Assembly (NCBI GenBank): GCA_029256365.1
Contig: JAQSYB010000064.1
Location: 1-8,958 of the forward strand
Length of the DNA: 8,958 nucleotides
Direction of reading: 5' to 3'
Origin: Clostridia bacterium
GTDB lineage: Bacteria; Bacillota; Clostridia; Lutisporales; Lutisporaceae
Shown here: piece after piece, positions 1 through 7,313 of the stretch
How the letters are laid out: each line of letters starts with the position of its first letter
Position numbering within the stretch: the first letter of the stretch is position 1
Position numbers and translations under genes: made by a program
The notes under the pieces: generated by a model
What the model was told of the DNA's origin: nothing
What the model saw: the letters and a program-made list of their open reading frames with translations, nothing else
Databases searched by the model: none

Positions 1-1193
1 CCCTGACCAGGGGTCTGCTGACCTCCGCCATCCTGACTCCCATTTCCAGGGGTTGCTGTGCCAGACTGATCCTGCTGTCCTTGTTGGCCCTGCTGCATCT
101 CTCCCAGCTGCTTAGCCAGCTCCTGCATTGCACTACCGAAGCTTTCATCGGACATCATATCTGCTATACTTTCGCCTAGCTGATCTAGTGCTTCTGATAC
201 ATCTCCTAATTCACCACTGCCTAGCTTCTCCGCAAGCTCTCTTAATGCTTGCATTAGCTCGGGATTGTTCTTTATTTGCTCCGTAAGCTCTGAAATGCTT
301 TTCGCTAGCTGCTTTAACTGTTCCTTATCCATCTTTTTTAATTGCTCTGCAAACTGCTTAAAATTATCCTTAAGCTCCTTTTCACTGCTGTTTCTTATCA
401 TATCAGCCAGTCTCTTCGTCTCTTGATTTTTAGCCAAGGTATTCATAAGCTTTTCAAGATTCTCTTTGCTATCCGTATATTTATCACTTAGGTATTCCAA
501 TTTCTTTTGTGATTTTTGCAAAGCTTTATCAATATCCTTTTTATTTTGAGCTGCCTTTAGCTCTTTTTTCAGCTCCTGCAGCTTTGCTTCTGCTTCCTTT
601 TTCTGTTCTGAAGTCAGCTTTGCATTTTTTGCTACCTTTTTTTCTACCTCAGTAATTTTTTTCTGCTGCTTTGCGATTTCCTGCTTCAGCTGATTTAGTT
701 CTCTTGCCTTTTCTGCCATGGGATTTGGTATAAATGCGGATACTGTCAAAACAGCAGTCAATATAGCACACAAAGCCAAATGCTTTCTATTTGGCCTGAT
801 AGGCAATGCTTTTTTGAAGTTTAACGTTTTTAAATGCATCAGTGCATCTTGTTTTTCTAAGGTTGCAAAAGTACTTTCTTCCCCGATAAGCTCTACAGCT
901 GTCAAGGTTCTTTCCTGCAAGCCCAAGCTGTCTACCTTTAAAGCAACCTGTCTATTGCCCGGTGTCTTAAAGGCTCCATATACTATGGCTGCCAAAGCAG
1001 CTGCCATCACGCCCAGGGCCCCCTTGCTGTATACTGCATAAATCGGTATAAATCTAGACAGTAAGGCAGCCAAAAGGGAGCATCCCAATGCGATGGCTGC
1101 TCCAATTACTCCATAGTTTAATATTAAATTGCTATGAATTCGATCTCGAACTTTTCTAAATAGTTGAAGTAGCTCTCTGTCCAGTTTACTCAT
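1..1193 (-). CDS. Membrane-anchored coiled-coil protein, DUF4175-like (partial, C-terminus beyond left edge)
   Basis: An uninterrupted frame of 397 codons starts at ATG 1193 and is still open at base 1. The start is supported by GGAAG placed 8 bases before the ATG. Two hydrophobic segments (about residues 26-46 and 55-75) are followed by a soluble stretch containing DSLGLQERTLTAVEL (88-102), then a third hydrophobic segment (138-155). A long Lys/Glu/Gln-rich heptad-like region, surely coiled coil, covers about 158-320. The visible end is a Gln/Gly-rich low-complexity tail (366-397). The layout (N-terminal membrane hairpin, 'lgL.eR..TA.el' motif, third membrane segment, long coiled coil, Gly/Gln tail) resembles DUF4175-type proteins as I recall them; that match is from memory. 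It is the fourth gene of the block, 204 bp after the ABC permease, and probably belongs to the same system as a membrane-tethered structural partner. No enzymatic motif is visible. Function unknown. Confidence 0.8.
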   Translation of the reverse strand, partial: MSKLDRELLQLFRKVRDRIHSNLILNYGVIGAAIALGCSLLAALLSRFIPIYAVYSKGALGVMAAALAAIVYGAFKTPGNRQVALKVDSLGLQERTLTAVELIGEESTFATLEKQDALMHLKTLNFKKALPIRPNRKHLALCAILTAVLTVSAFIPNPMAEKARELNQLKQEIAKQQKKITEVEKKVAKNAKLTSEQKKEAEAKLQELKKELKAAQNKKDIDKALQKSQKKLEYLSDKYTDSKENLEKLMNTLAKNQETKRLADMIRNSSEKELKDNFKQFAEQLKKMDKEQLKQLAKSISELTEQIKNNPELMQALRELAEKLGSGELGDVSEALDQLGESIADMMSDESFGSAMQELAKQLGEMQQGQQGQQDQSGTATPGNGSQDGGGQQTPGQ

Positions 1194-1241
1194 TTTAATC
1201 ACTTCCAATTTTTAATTTGGGGAGGTATATTATATCAACAT

Positions 1242-1397
1242 GGGTTGGTGTGCAGACCAATATCATCAGCGTAATAATAGGATGTCATCCTGAAGGCAGA
1301 AGGACTGAAGGATCTTAATTCATTACTAAGATCCTTCGCTTTGCTCAGGATGACAACGATGGCAAATTAAGTTGATGACTAGCACACAGACCAGCCC
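1242..1397. repeat. Imperfect inverted-repeat element (MITE/REP-like) between permease and coiled-coil genes
   Basis: Several paired arms share nearly the same centre (about 1320). From outside in they are GGGTTGG (1242-1248) with CCAGCCC (1391-1397, one G-T pair); GTGTGC (1248-1253) with GCACAC (1382-1387); TCATCA (1263-1268) with TGATGA (1373-1378); GTCATCCTGA (1284-1293) with TCAGGATGAC (1345-1354); and GAAGGATCTTA (1307-1317) with TAAGATCCTTC (1327-1337) around a 9-base loop. The element abuts the TAG stop of the permease and fills most of the gap before the next gene. The core GTCATCCTGA...GAAGGATCTTA is a sequence I remember as a dispersed intergenic repeat in many bacteria; this is recollection, not a search. 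As RNA it would form a long hairpin inside the operon transcript and could attenuate or stabilise it. Confidence 0.75.
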
Positions 1398-2273
1398 CTA
1401 CTTTCTTTTGAGGAATGAGAATAGACTTTTTCTCACAGGGTTTATTTTAATTGATGCCAAAAATAACAACACCACACTGATTCCAATATTCACATAGGTA
1501 TTGATCAACCAGGGTGCAGGACCCTTGTAGGTAAAAGCATTTCCCATATACAAGCCTGGTATCATGTTGAAGATATTAGCATACTGGCCTCCAAATTGCG
1601 TCGTCAGCAATGAGCTGAAGCCAGCCAAAGGATTTAGGTATAATAATGGCAAATAGCTTTGATAATCATAATTGTAAAATATCCTGATATAAAATACCGC
1701 TATAAACAAAGTGCCAAAACACATAAATAAGCCCACAGCGTAGGTTAATACAGTCGCAGCTATGGTTCTTTTTACATATGTCGAGAAAAATATGCCTATG
1801 CTGCCTGCCATTATCGCTGTTACGATATAGAAACCAAATAATTGCGCAATCTCAAGTACTGATATTCCTCCATACAAAAACACAATGGAAAACATCGGAA
1901 TGGATGCAATGATTAGTATTAATATATGGCTCATGGAAGCCAACAGCTTGCCAATCACAATGGATCTTGGCGCCAGATTTGTACAAAGCAAAAGATCCAG
2001 GGTTTGTTTTTCTCTTTCTCCTGCAATTGCTCCCGCTGTTAATGCTGGAGCAATGAATAATATAAGTATAAATTGTATTACTGCAATGCCGGAGTATGCA
2101 CCGATAGAAAACTGTGGATTTATGGTGCTGGAATACATATCATTGGCATTTGCATAGGTAATAAAAAGTGCCACAGCCGCTAGTATAAAAAGATATCCAC
2201 CAATTATGCCTGCAGCCTTCCAGCTTCTCATTTTGACCTTTAGTTCCTTGAGAAGTACAGGATTCATCATCAT
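1398..2273 (-). CDS. ABC-2 type transporter permease (NosY/GldF-like)
   Basis: A 291-residue integral membrane protein with about six hydrophobic helices (roughly residues 20-40, 60-80, 110-133, 141-163, 170-197 and 255-275). This is the usual size and topology of an ABC-2 permease. GEREKQTLDLLLCTNLAP (85-102) followed by IVIGKL matches the family hallmark 'ER..GT...LL..P.....i..GK', the cytoplasmic coupling region after TM2. It would form the membrane channel for the ATPase encoded just upstream, whose TGA overlaps this ATG by four bases (ATGA), implying translational coupling. The start has three consecutive ATG codons (2273, 2270, 2267) after two purine-rich motifs, GGAGG and GAGGAG, so the true first Met is uncertain by up to two residues. 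The stop TAG touches the palindromic element. Substrate cannot be told; export rather than import is the family norm. Confidence 0.92.
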   Translation of the reverse strand: MMMNPVLLKELKVKMRSWKAAGIIGGYLFILAAVALFITYANANDMYSSTINPQFSIGAYSGIAVIQFILILFIAPALTAGAIAGEREKQTLDLLLCTNLAPRSIVIGKLLASMSHILILIIASIPMFSIVFLYGGISVLEIAQLFGFYIVTAIMAGSIGIFFSTYVKRTIAATVLTYAVGLFMCFGTLFIAVFYIRIFYNYDYQSYLPLLYLNPLAGFSSLLTTQFGGQYANIFNMIPGLYMGNAFTYKGPAPWLINTYVNIGISVVLLFLASIKINPVRKSLFSFLKRK

Positions 2274-3199
2274 TTCTCCTCGCCTCCCTTTGTCACCTTC
2301 ATAAATACATCCTCCAGATTGCCGTCTAATTGTGCAAAGGTTGCAACTGGAATCCCTCTTGTTATGAGTGTATTTAATACTCGGCTCATATCCTCGTCTC
2401 CACCATCAAACCCGCATTGTATCAGATTTTCCCCCGTTGTAATCTTATCGATAAATGGAAATTCCTTTAATATCGTTACCGCTTCTTCCAGTTTATCATT
2501 CACCTTCAGCTTTATCAGCTTCTTGCTGTATATTTGCTGCATGATATCTGCAACCGTGCCGCTTATTACCATTTTACCATTGTCAATAATTCCAATACTC
2601 GTGCACATTTCTGCCAATTCAGAAAGTATATGCGAGCTGATCAAAATGGTTTTGCCCATGTCCTTGAGATTTCGAAGTATAGCCTTCATTTCCACTCTAG
2701 CTCTTGGGTCCAAGCCAGATGCAGGCTCATCTAATATCAATATCTTAGGGTTATGTATCAAGCTGCGAGCCAAACATAGTCTTTGCTTCATACCCCGAGA
2801 CAAATTGTCAACATAAGCCTCCTTCTTGTGGCTTAAATCAACAAGCTCTAATAAATCATCTATTATCTTCTTTTTATTTTCTTCTTTTATCTTGTATACA
2901 GAGGCATAAAAGTCGAGGTATTCATCTACCCTTAAGTCATCATATACACCAAAGAAGTCAGGCATATAACCTATCTTTTCTTTAATTTTCTTGTTTTGCC
3001 GCAGTGCATCCACACCATCAATATATACCTCACCAGAGGTTGCAGTAAGGAGGCCGCATATGATTTTCATTGTAGTGGATTTGCCTGCACCATTGGGGCC
3101 TACAAATCCAAATATCTCACCTTCTGGAATAGATAAGTTAAGGTCCTCTACTGCATAGAACTTTCCATATCTTTTGTATAGGCTTTTAATCTCCAGCAT
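2270..3199 (-). CDS. ABC-2 type transporter ATP-binding protein (CcmA/GldA-like)
   Basis: A 309-residue ABC ATPase. Visible motifs are an aromatic A-loop candidate Tyr11, Walker A GPNGAGKST (34-42), a Q-loop region GYMPDFFG (77-84) with Asp where Gln or Glu is usual, signature LSRGMKQR (133-140, a variant of LSGGQ), Walker B ILILDEPASGLD (153-164), and H-loop His190 in SSHILSELAE. A C-terminal extension of about 90 residues (220-309) ends in a DGNLEDVFM stretch typical of COG1131 drug/unknown-substrate exporters. It would hydrolyse ATP at the inner face of the membrane to drive the adjacent permease. Its ATG shares one base with the stop of the upstream GATase-like gene (TAATG), and its stop overlaps the permease start, so the three are almost certainly cotranscribed and coupled. 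The specific substrate is not deducible. Confidence 0.95.
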   Translation of the reverse strand: MLEIKSLYKRYGKFYAVEDLNLSIPEGEIFGFVGPNGAGKSTTMKIICGLLTATSGEVYIDGVDALRQNKKIKEKIGYMPDFFGVYDDLRVDEYLDFYASVYKIKEENKKKIIDDLLELVDLSHKKEAYVDNLSRGMKQRLCLARSLIHNPKILILDEPASGLDPRARVEMKAILRNLKDMGKTILISSHILSELAEMCTSIGIIDNGKMVISGTVADIMQQIYSKKLIKLKVNDKLEEAVTILKEFPFIDKITTGENLIQCGFDGGDEDMSRVLNTLITRGIPVATFAQLDGNLEDVFMKVTKGGEEK

Positions 3200-5616
3200 T
3201 ATTTCACACTTCCTTCCACAGATATTTGAGGAAGCTGAAGATTGCCGTCATACAATTCAAACTTCATCTTCATATTGTTGTTGTTAACATACTTTCCAAT
3301 TCTCTCTGCATCCAGATAATAAGCAGAATAATTGCCTTCTTCCCACAAGTTGGTTTTATAATTCCAAATATATTGTTTTACCTGAGTTTGACCACCTTGG
3401 TTTACAGTGTATTGAAGCTTTAGGTAGTCAACTATTATGTCTTGGTCTATTTGGAAGTTAATCTCAACATCCCCTCTGCCGTAGAACATCTTGCCATACT
3501 CATCATAGCTGCCGTTGGTCAGATTGTTTTTTGTTATTGCAGGTTGTAAATATCCAAATGGATAGCTGGCTTTATTTCCTGTCTTAAAGGTAATGGAAAC
3601 ATCTGAAACAATTAGGTTCTTTTCAAACTTCTTTGTAGCCTTGCCATTGACCAATAGTTCTTTGGCAATTTGATTGTCGCTCCATCCTACCAGCTTGGCA
3701 CCTTTGATGCCCTGACCGCCACCCATTAAGAAATACTCCATGATCTGACGTTTTTGCAGATTCTTTCGAAACTGTTCGATTTCTTCCGTTGTGATTTTTT
3801 GTCCAGGCTTCCTTCCCTGATATGGGTCTTGATATATGGCATTAATCATTTCATAGGGATAGGAATAGCTCTTGCCCTTCTTATCCTTTAAATTGACTGT
3901 CTCACCCTTCTTAATTGCTCCGATATCTATTACTTCATTTGAGGTTGCAATATAGCATTCTTGTAAATCAAAATCCGATTGATTTGTGACAGTCCCTTGA
4001 TATGCCCCTTTGGAATAATTTATTTTTACATCAAATTTTCCAGTCACATTTTCTTTGTTTTCCAGCATTAAGGTTTTCATGCTCCAAACCGAAGTCCTAT
4101 AAAATTCTATCGCCATTTTAGGAGATACAATCACCTTTGTAGATATCTGTTTTTCCTTATCATCCTCAGCATTCGGCATTGGACCATAATGATCATAAGC
4201 GTTCACAACGATAGGCTTAATGCTCATTCCATCAGCTGCCTCTACTCTAATATTGGATTTATTAGGCGTAAATACACCTGCAAAGCTTTTCGGTGCTGCG
4301 CTGCCGCTGTTTCCAAATTCCACAATATTTATCACGTTGACAATGGGCTCATTCATTCTGGTCCCGAAGCCCGTTGTATATACGATTAATGCAAAGATTA
4401 GAGATGCTGCTGGCACCGTGAGCCACATCCACTCTCTTTTATCTAGCTTTTTCAATATGAAATAACTTAAAGGCGCTACAATTAAAATATAAGCAAATAA
4501 CAAAATAATAAGGCTGCTTGTTTTTGCTTTTGGCAGCTCGGGAATATTTCTCAAGCTGTTATCAATGGCATACATGTTGTTATTCATGTATATATCTTTT
4601 CCATAATAGGGATTGTTGTATAAGCTAGGCATTAACTTTTGCAGCAGCTTTTCTGAAAAACTGGACCGCCCTACCCAACTTGATAGAGGTTCTAGCCCAA
4701 AGTCAAAGGCTGCTACTGCGACACTACCGCTTCCTTTTTCCATTTTCAACAGCAAAGGTGTACTACCCTCAGCTACAACCGGCACACTACCTTTCAGTTT
4801 CAGTTCCAGCACGCTGATTTGCATGCCTTCTCCTACCGCATTGCCTTGTGCAACCTGGTAAAGCTGCTTTGTTGACAAGGTAGAAATTTCACCAATTTCT
4901 CCAGTTATAAAATCGTCCTTAAATATAGCAAGAGTCTTGCTATGGGATGGACCCGTGCCTATAAGCAGATTCCCGCCATCTGCCACCCATTCCTTTAGGG
5001 CTCCATACTGCTCAGCTGTCAGTTTGGAGGTATCATAATTGTTTATAACAATCACATCGAAGTTCTTGAGGATATCCATGTTTTCTGAAAGCATGCCTTC
5101 ATTTAGCTTCACTGTTTTGGTCGAAAACTGTGTATAATTTCCTGTAGGAACTTTATTTATGTATTTTACACTTTCATAATCGTCACTTAGAATGCCTATG
5201 CCAAAGGTTTCCATATTAGCCCCTGGATTTACCTTAATCGATTTGCTGAAAACCTTGTTGTTGCCTTCCACGATATTCACCTGAAGCTTTGAAGCAAAGC
5301 GGTTTATAGGTACACTCATCATAAATTTCTTGGTAGATTGATTTGGAAGATTTACCTGCATTGAATACACTGTTAAATTGTCCATTTCGTCTGGTAATTC
5401 AATTTGCAGTTCTCCATTTATATCCTTCAGCTTGTTATCTATCTCAAAATAGAAAGGTGCATAATTTCCCAGCTTATAATATCCCTCAAAGCCTACTTCT
5501 ACCTTCATATCAATTTTCACATCATCCTGAAAGCCTTGAGCAAGCACCACCTGATATGACTGCATAGTAAATATAACCACTGCTATTAGCAAAATACTCT
5601 TCCATATACGTTTCAA
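3199..5616 (-). CDS. Secreted/membrane-anchored protein with GATase-like domain, ABC exporter accessory
   Basis: An 805-residue protein starting at TTG (5616), supported by GGAGG at 5625-5629 with 8-base spacing; the nearby ATG upstream hits a stop at once. Residues 1-26 look like a signal peptide (basic MKR, hydrophobic core, VLA before Gln27). About 30-130 looks like a beta-rich domain. About 136-312 resembles a class I glutamine-amidotransferase-like Rossmann domain: FDVIVINNYDTSKLTAEQ, then LKEWVADGGNLLIGTG, then GSGSVAVAAFDFGLEPLSSW. I see no catalytic Cys in the nucleophile position, so it is probably a non-enzymatic GATase-like fold, as in DUF4350/ABC_transp_aux/GldG-type proteins. Two membrane helices (about 366-386 and 397-416) are followed by a large extracytoplasmic C-terminal part (420-805), which I do not recognise. 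It is the first gene of the block, coupled to the exporter ATPase; a role as extracytoplasmic partner or substrate handler of the exporter is inferred. Confidence 0.85.
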   Translation of the reverse strand: MKRIWKSILLIAVVIFTMQSYQVVLAQGFQDDVKIDMKVEVGFEGYYKLGNYAPFYFEIDNKLKDINGELQIELPDEMDNLTVYSMQVNLPNQSTKKFMMSVPINRFASKLQVNIVEGNNKVFSKSIKVNPGANMETFGIGILSDDYESVKYINKVPTGNYTQFSTKTVKLNEGMLSENMDILKNFDVIVINNYDTSKLTAEQYGALKEWVADGGNLLIGTGPSHSKTLAIFKDDFITGEIGEISTLSTKQLYQVAQGNAVGEGMQISVLELKLKGSVPVVAEGSTPLLLKMEKGSGSVAVAAFDFGLEPLSSWVGRSSFSEKLLQKLMPSLYNNPYYGKDIYMNNNMYAIDNSLRNIPELPKAKTSSLIILLFAYILIVAPLSYFILKKLDKREWMWLTVPAASLIFALIVYTTGFGTRMNEPIVNVINIVEFGNSGSAAPKSFAGVFTPNKSNIRVEAADGMSIKPIVVNAYDHYGPMPNAEDDKEKQISTKVIVSPKMAIEFYRTSVWSMKTLMLENKENVTGKFDVKINYSKGAYQGTVTNQSDFDLQECYIATSNEVIDIGAIKKGETVNLKDKKGKSYSYPYEMINAIYQDPYQGRKPGQKITTEEIEQFRKNLQKRQIMEYFLMGGGQGIKGAKLVGWSDNQIAKELLVNGKATKKFEKNLIVSDVSITFKTGNKASYPFGYLQPAITKNNLTNGSYDEYGKMFYGRGDVEINFQIDQDIIVDYLKLQYTVNQGGQTQVKQYIWNYKTNLWEEGNYSAYYLDAERIGKYVNNNNMKMKFELYDGNLQLPQISVEGSVK

Positions 5617-5624
5617 TTCAATTA

Positions 5625-5629
5625 CCTCC
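5625..5629 (-). promoter_or_regulatory. Shine-Dalgarno site that decides the TTG start of the 805-residue gene
   Basis: Minus-strand GGAGG lies 8 bases before TTG at 5616. No in-frame ATG upstream stays open: ATG AAC TGG AGG TAA terminates after four codons. This makes the TTG the only well-placed start before the signal peptide. Confidence 0.8.
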
Positions 5630-5688
5630 AGTTCATTTTTTCTGCCTTGTTGTTAGACGCAGTTTACCCTGCTAAAGTTTCAACCCAA

Positions 5689-5717
5689 ATTAGAAAGTTT
5701 ATCTATAGGAAAAGCAA
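5689..5717 (-). promoter_or_regulatory. Candidate sigma-A promoter for the GATase/ABC operon
   Basis: On the minus strand TTGCTT (5717-5712) and TCTAAT (5694-5689) are separated by exactly 17 bases. They lie about 73 bases upstream of the TTG start. Both hexamers are four or five matches to consensus. No other pair in the 5' leader is as good, but in AT-rich DNA this is only moderate evidence. Confidence 0.4.
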
Positions 5718-5803
5718 AGATTCCCTCTAACTTTTTGTTAATAAATCAACAATATCATTATACCCTAATTCCAGGAAATTGTAAGTATTTGAGCAAGGGA
5801 ATA

Positions 5804-5850
5804 TCATGAGAATTCAGGTCGATTTCCCGGGAAATATTGTTTATTCATGA
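5804..5850. promoter_or_regulatory. Nested palindrome, candidate operator or hairpin
   Basis: A perfect 14-bp palindrome ATTTCCCGGGAAAT (5822-5835) sits almost concentrically inside two copies of the self-complementary TCATGA (5804-5809 and 5845-5850). The two centres differ by 1.5 bases. It lies directly upstream of the rightward -35 candidate at 5861, where a repressor or activator could bind. The GC-rich core stands out against AT-rich surroundings. Which gene it controls is unknown. Confidence 0.45.
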
Positions 5851-5860
5851 CGAAAGAAGG

Positions 5861-5889
5861 TTCAAATGAGCCAAAAATGTAAATATAAT
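5861..5889 (+). promoter_or_regulatory. Candidate promoter for the methyltransferase gene
   Basis: TTCAAA (5861-5866) and a perfect TATAAT (5884-5889) have a 17-base spacer. The -35 is weak (four of six). A second TATAAT at 6032-6037 lacks a -35 at the right distance and is a poorer candidate, though it would give a shorter leader. Confidence 0.4.
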
Positions 5890-6087
5890 ACTGGACAAAG
5901 TAATATGCTTAATCCATAATTTAATTTGCATAACATGATCATTCATCAAAATGTTCCTGCCTTTGCTATTGTCATATTAAAACTTATTTTCTTGGCAAAT
6001 GAATCAAGGGGAATGTTTTGCACATAATGAATATAATGAAAAGTTTATACCGAAAGCTTATATCATACATAAAACAAACAGCCATAT

Positions 6088-6092
6088 GGAGG
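6088..6092 (+). promoter_or_regulatory. Shine-Dalgarno site fixing the methyltransferase start
   Basis: GGAGG ends 6 bases before ATG 6099. It overlaps or directly touches the in-frame ATG at 6093, which is too close to use, so 6099 is the likely start. The 27 in-frame codons upstream, from a TTG at 6018, are leader and not protein. Confidence 0.8.
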
Positions 6093-6098
6093 ATGCAA

Positions 6099-7268
6099 AT
6101 GATAAAAGTAACATTAAAAAAAGGCGAAGAGAAACGTATTCAAATGGGCCACCCTTGGATATTTGACAATGAGGTTAAATCAATTGAAGGCTCCTATGAA
6201 CCTGGCGATATCGTTGATGTACACGATTTCAAGGGTGTCTTTTTGGGCAGAGGCTATATTAACAATAAATCGAAAATACTTGTAAGATTGCTTACACGTC
6301 AACATGAGGAAATCAATAAAGAGTTCTTCAGAAAACGCATCAACGATGCATGGGAATATCGCAAGAAGCTTGTAGATACGAGCAGCTGCAGAGTTATATT
6401 TGGCGAAGCTGACTTGCTTCCTGCATTGATTGTTGACAAATTTGGAGATTATTTAAGCATCCAGACATTATCCTTTGGTATCGAGAAGTATAAGGACCTC
6501 ATCATTGAACTTTTAGAAGAGATTATACAACCCAAGGGAATATTTGAGCGAAATGATGTTCAGATTCGGGAAAAGGAGGGCTTGGAACAAAAGAAGGGCT
6601 TCCTTCGCGGTGAGTTTGATACTACAGTAGAAATTTTAGAGAATGAAATCAAAATGCTGGTTGATATTGAGAATGGTCAAAAAACGGGCTATTTCCTGGA
6701 TCAAAGGGAAAACAGAGCAGCTCTTAAGCCTCTGGTTATGGGGGCAAAGGTACTGGATACCTTTACTCACACTGGCGGTTTTGCCTTACATGCCGCTTAT
6801 TATGGTGCAGAGGAAGTAACAGCTGTTGATATTTCTGAGCATGCAATTGAGTATGTAAACAAAAACGCAGAGCTAAATGGCTTGCAGCATAAGGTAAAAG
6901 GTGTTGTGGCCAACGTATTTGATTATCTCAAAGAATGCCAGGTGAATAACGAAAAATTTGACGTGGTTATATTGGACCCTCCTGCATTTTGCAAAACAAA
7001 GTCCGCTTTGGAGGGCGCATACAGAGGCTATAAGGAAATTAATCTCAGAGGCATGAAGCTGGTAAAGCCTGGAGGATTCCTAATTACATGCTCCTGCTCA
7101 CACTACATGCTTCCTAATCTATTTGAAGAAATGCTTCAGGACGCAGCCAGAGATGCAAAAAAAATAGTAAGACAAGTAGAGTTCCGTACACAGGCTAAGG
7201 ATCATCCGACCTTGCTAGGCACCAGTGAATCTCTCTACTTGAAGTGCTATATACTTCAGGTGATGTAG
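6099..7268 (+). CDS. rlmI: Class I SAM-dependent 23S rRNA (cytosine-C5) methyltransferase, RlmI/YwbD family
   Basis: A 389-residue protein of normal length for COG1092. The N-terminal PUA RNA-binding domain covers about 1-75 (KKGEEKRIQMGHPWIFDNEV at 7-26 is its hallmark) and is followed by the linking domain (about 75-190). The Rossmann methyltransferase domain begins with ENGQKTGYFLDQRENR (191-206). SAM-binding VLDTFTHTGGF (218-228) and acidic D244 (AVDIS) follow, then LDPPAF (292-297) and TCSCS (330-334), whose cysteine is the presumed nucleophile by analogy with RlmI. E. coli RlmI makes m5C1962 in 23S rRNA; the same product is inferred here, although the position may differ in Firmicutes. 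The start at 6099 rests on GGAGG six bases upstream. It appears to be monocistronic, facing corA convergently across a palindromic element. Confidence 0.93.
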   Translation: MIKVTLKKGEEKRIQMGHPWIFDNEVKSIEGSYEPGDIVDVHDFKGVFLGRGYINNKSKILVRLLTRQHEEINKEFFRKRINDAWEYRKKLVDTSSCRVIFGEADLLPALIVDKFGDYLSIQTLSFGIEKYKDLIIELLEEIIQPKGIFERNDVQIREKEGLEQKKGFLRGEFDTTVEILENEIKMLVDIENGQKTGYFLDQRENRAALKPLVMGAKVLDTFTHTGGFALHAAYYGAEEVTAVDISEHAIEYVNKNAELNGLQHKVKGVVANVFDYLKECQVNNEKFDVVILDPPAFCKTKSALEGAYRGYKEINLRGMKLVKPGGFLITCSCSHYMLPNLFEEMLQDAARDAKKIVRQVEFRTQAKDHPTLLGTSESLYLKCYILQVM

Positions 7269-7313
7269 TTATTTAAGTCAGCTACCTCAGATTATTAACA
7301 AACTTGTAGAAAT
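7269..7313. other. Short AT-rich tail after the methyltransferase gene
   Basis: No classical terminator (GC stem plus T-run) is seen directly after the TAG. The palindromic element that follows is the only strong secondary structure available to end this transcript. Confidence 0.5.

Larger units (their letters stand above)
5617..6098. other. Divergent intergenic region (482 bp)
   Basis: No convincing gene is present on either strand. The region separates the leftward ABC/GATase block from the rightward methyltransferase gene. It contains promoter candidates in both directions and a nested palindrome (5804-5850). The stretch between about 5890 and 6087 is AT-rich and would be a roughly 200-base leader of the methyltransferase mRNA if transcription starts near 5896. 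I recognise no known riboswitch in it. Confidence 0.7.

Noticed and set aside
718..1041. 107-residue plus-strand open frame starting MGFGINADTVKT
   Set aside because: It lies antisense to the membrane/coiled-coil gene, which has a better start, ribosome site and protein-like composition. The plus-strand frame looks like a shadow.
1201..1260. Separate sigma-A promoter for the coiled-coil gene at the minus-strand TATAAT near 1230
   Set aside because: A TATAAT is present but no -35 is found at 16-18 bases; transcription from the operon promoter is enough to explain expression.
2319..2816. 165-residue plus-strand open frame
   Set aside because: It is antisense to the ABC ATPase, whose motifs are all intact; the Ser/Ile-rich product resembles no protein I know.
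6018..6098. N-terminal extension of the methyltransferase from a TTG at 6018
   Set aside because: The extra 27 residues precede the PUA domain, are not expected in the family, and GGAGG at 6088-6092 is ideally placed for ATG 6099.
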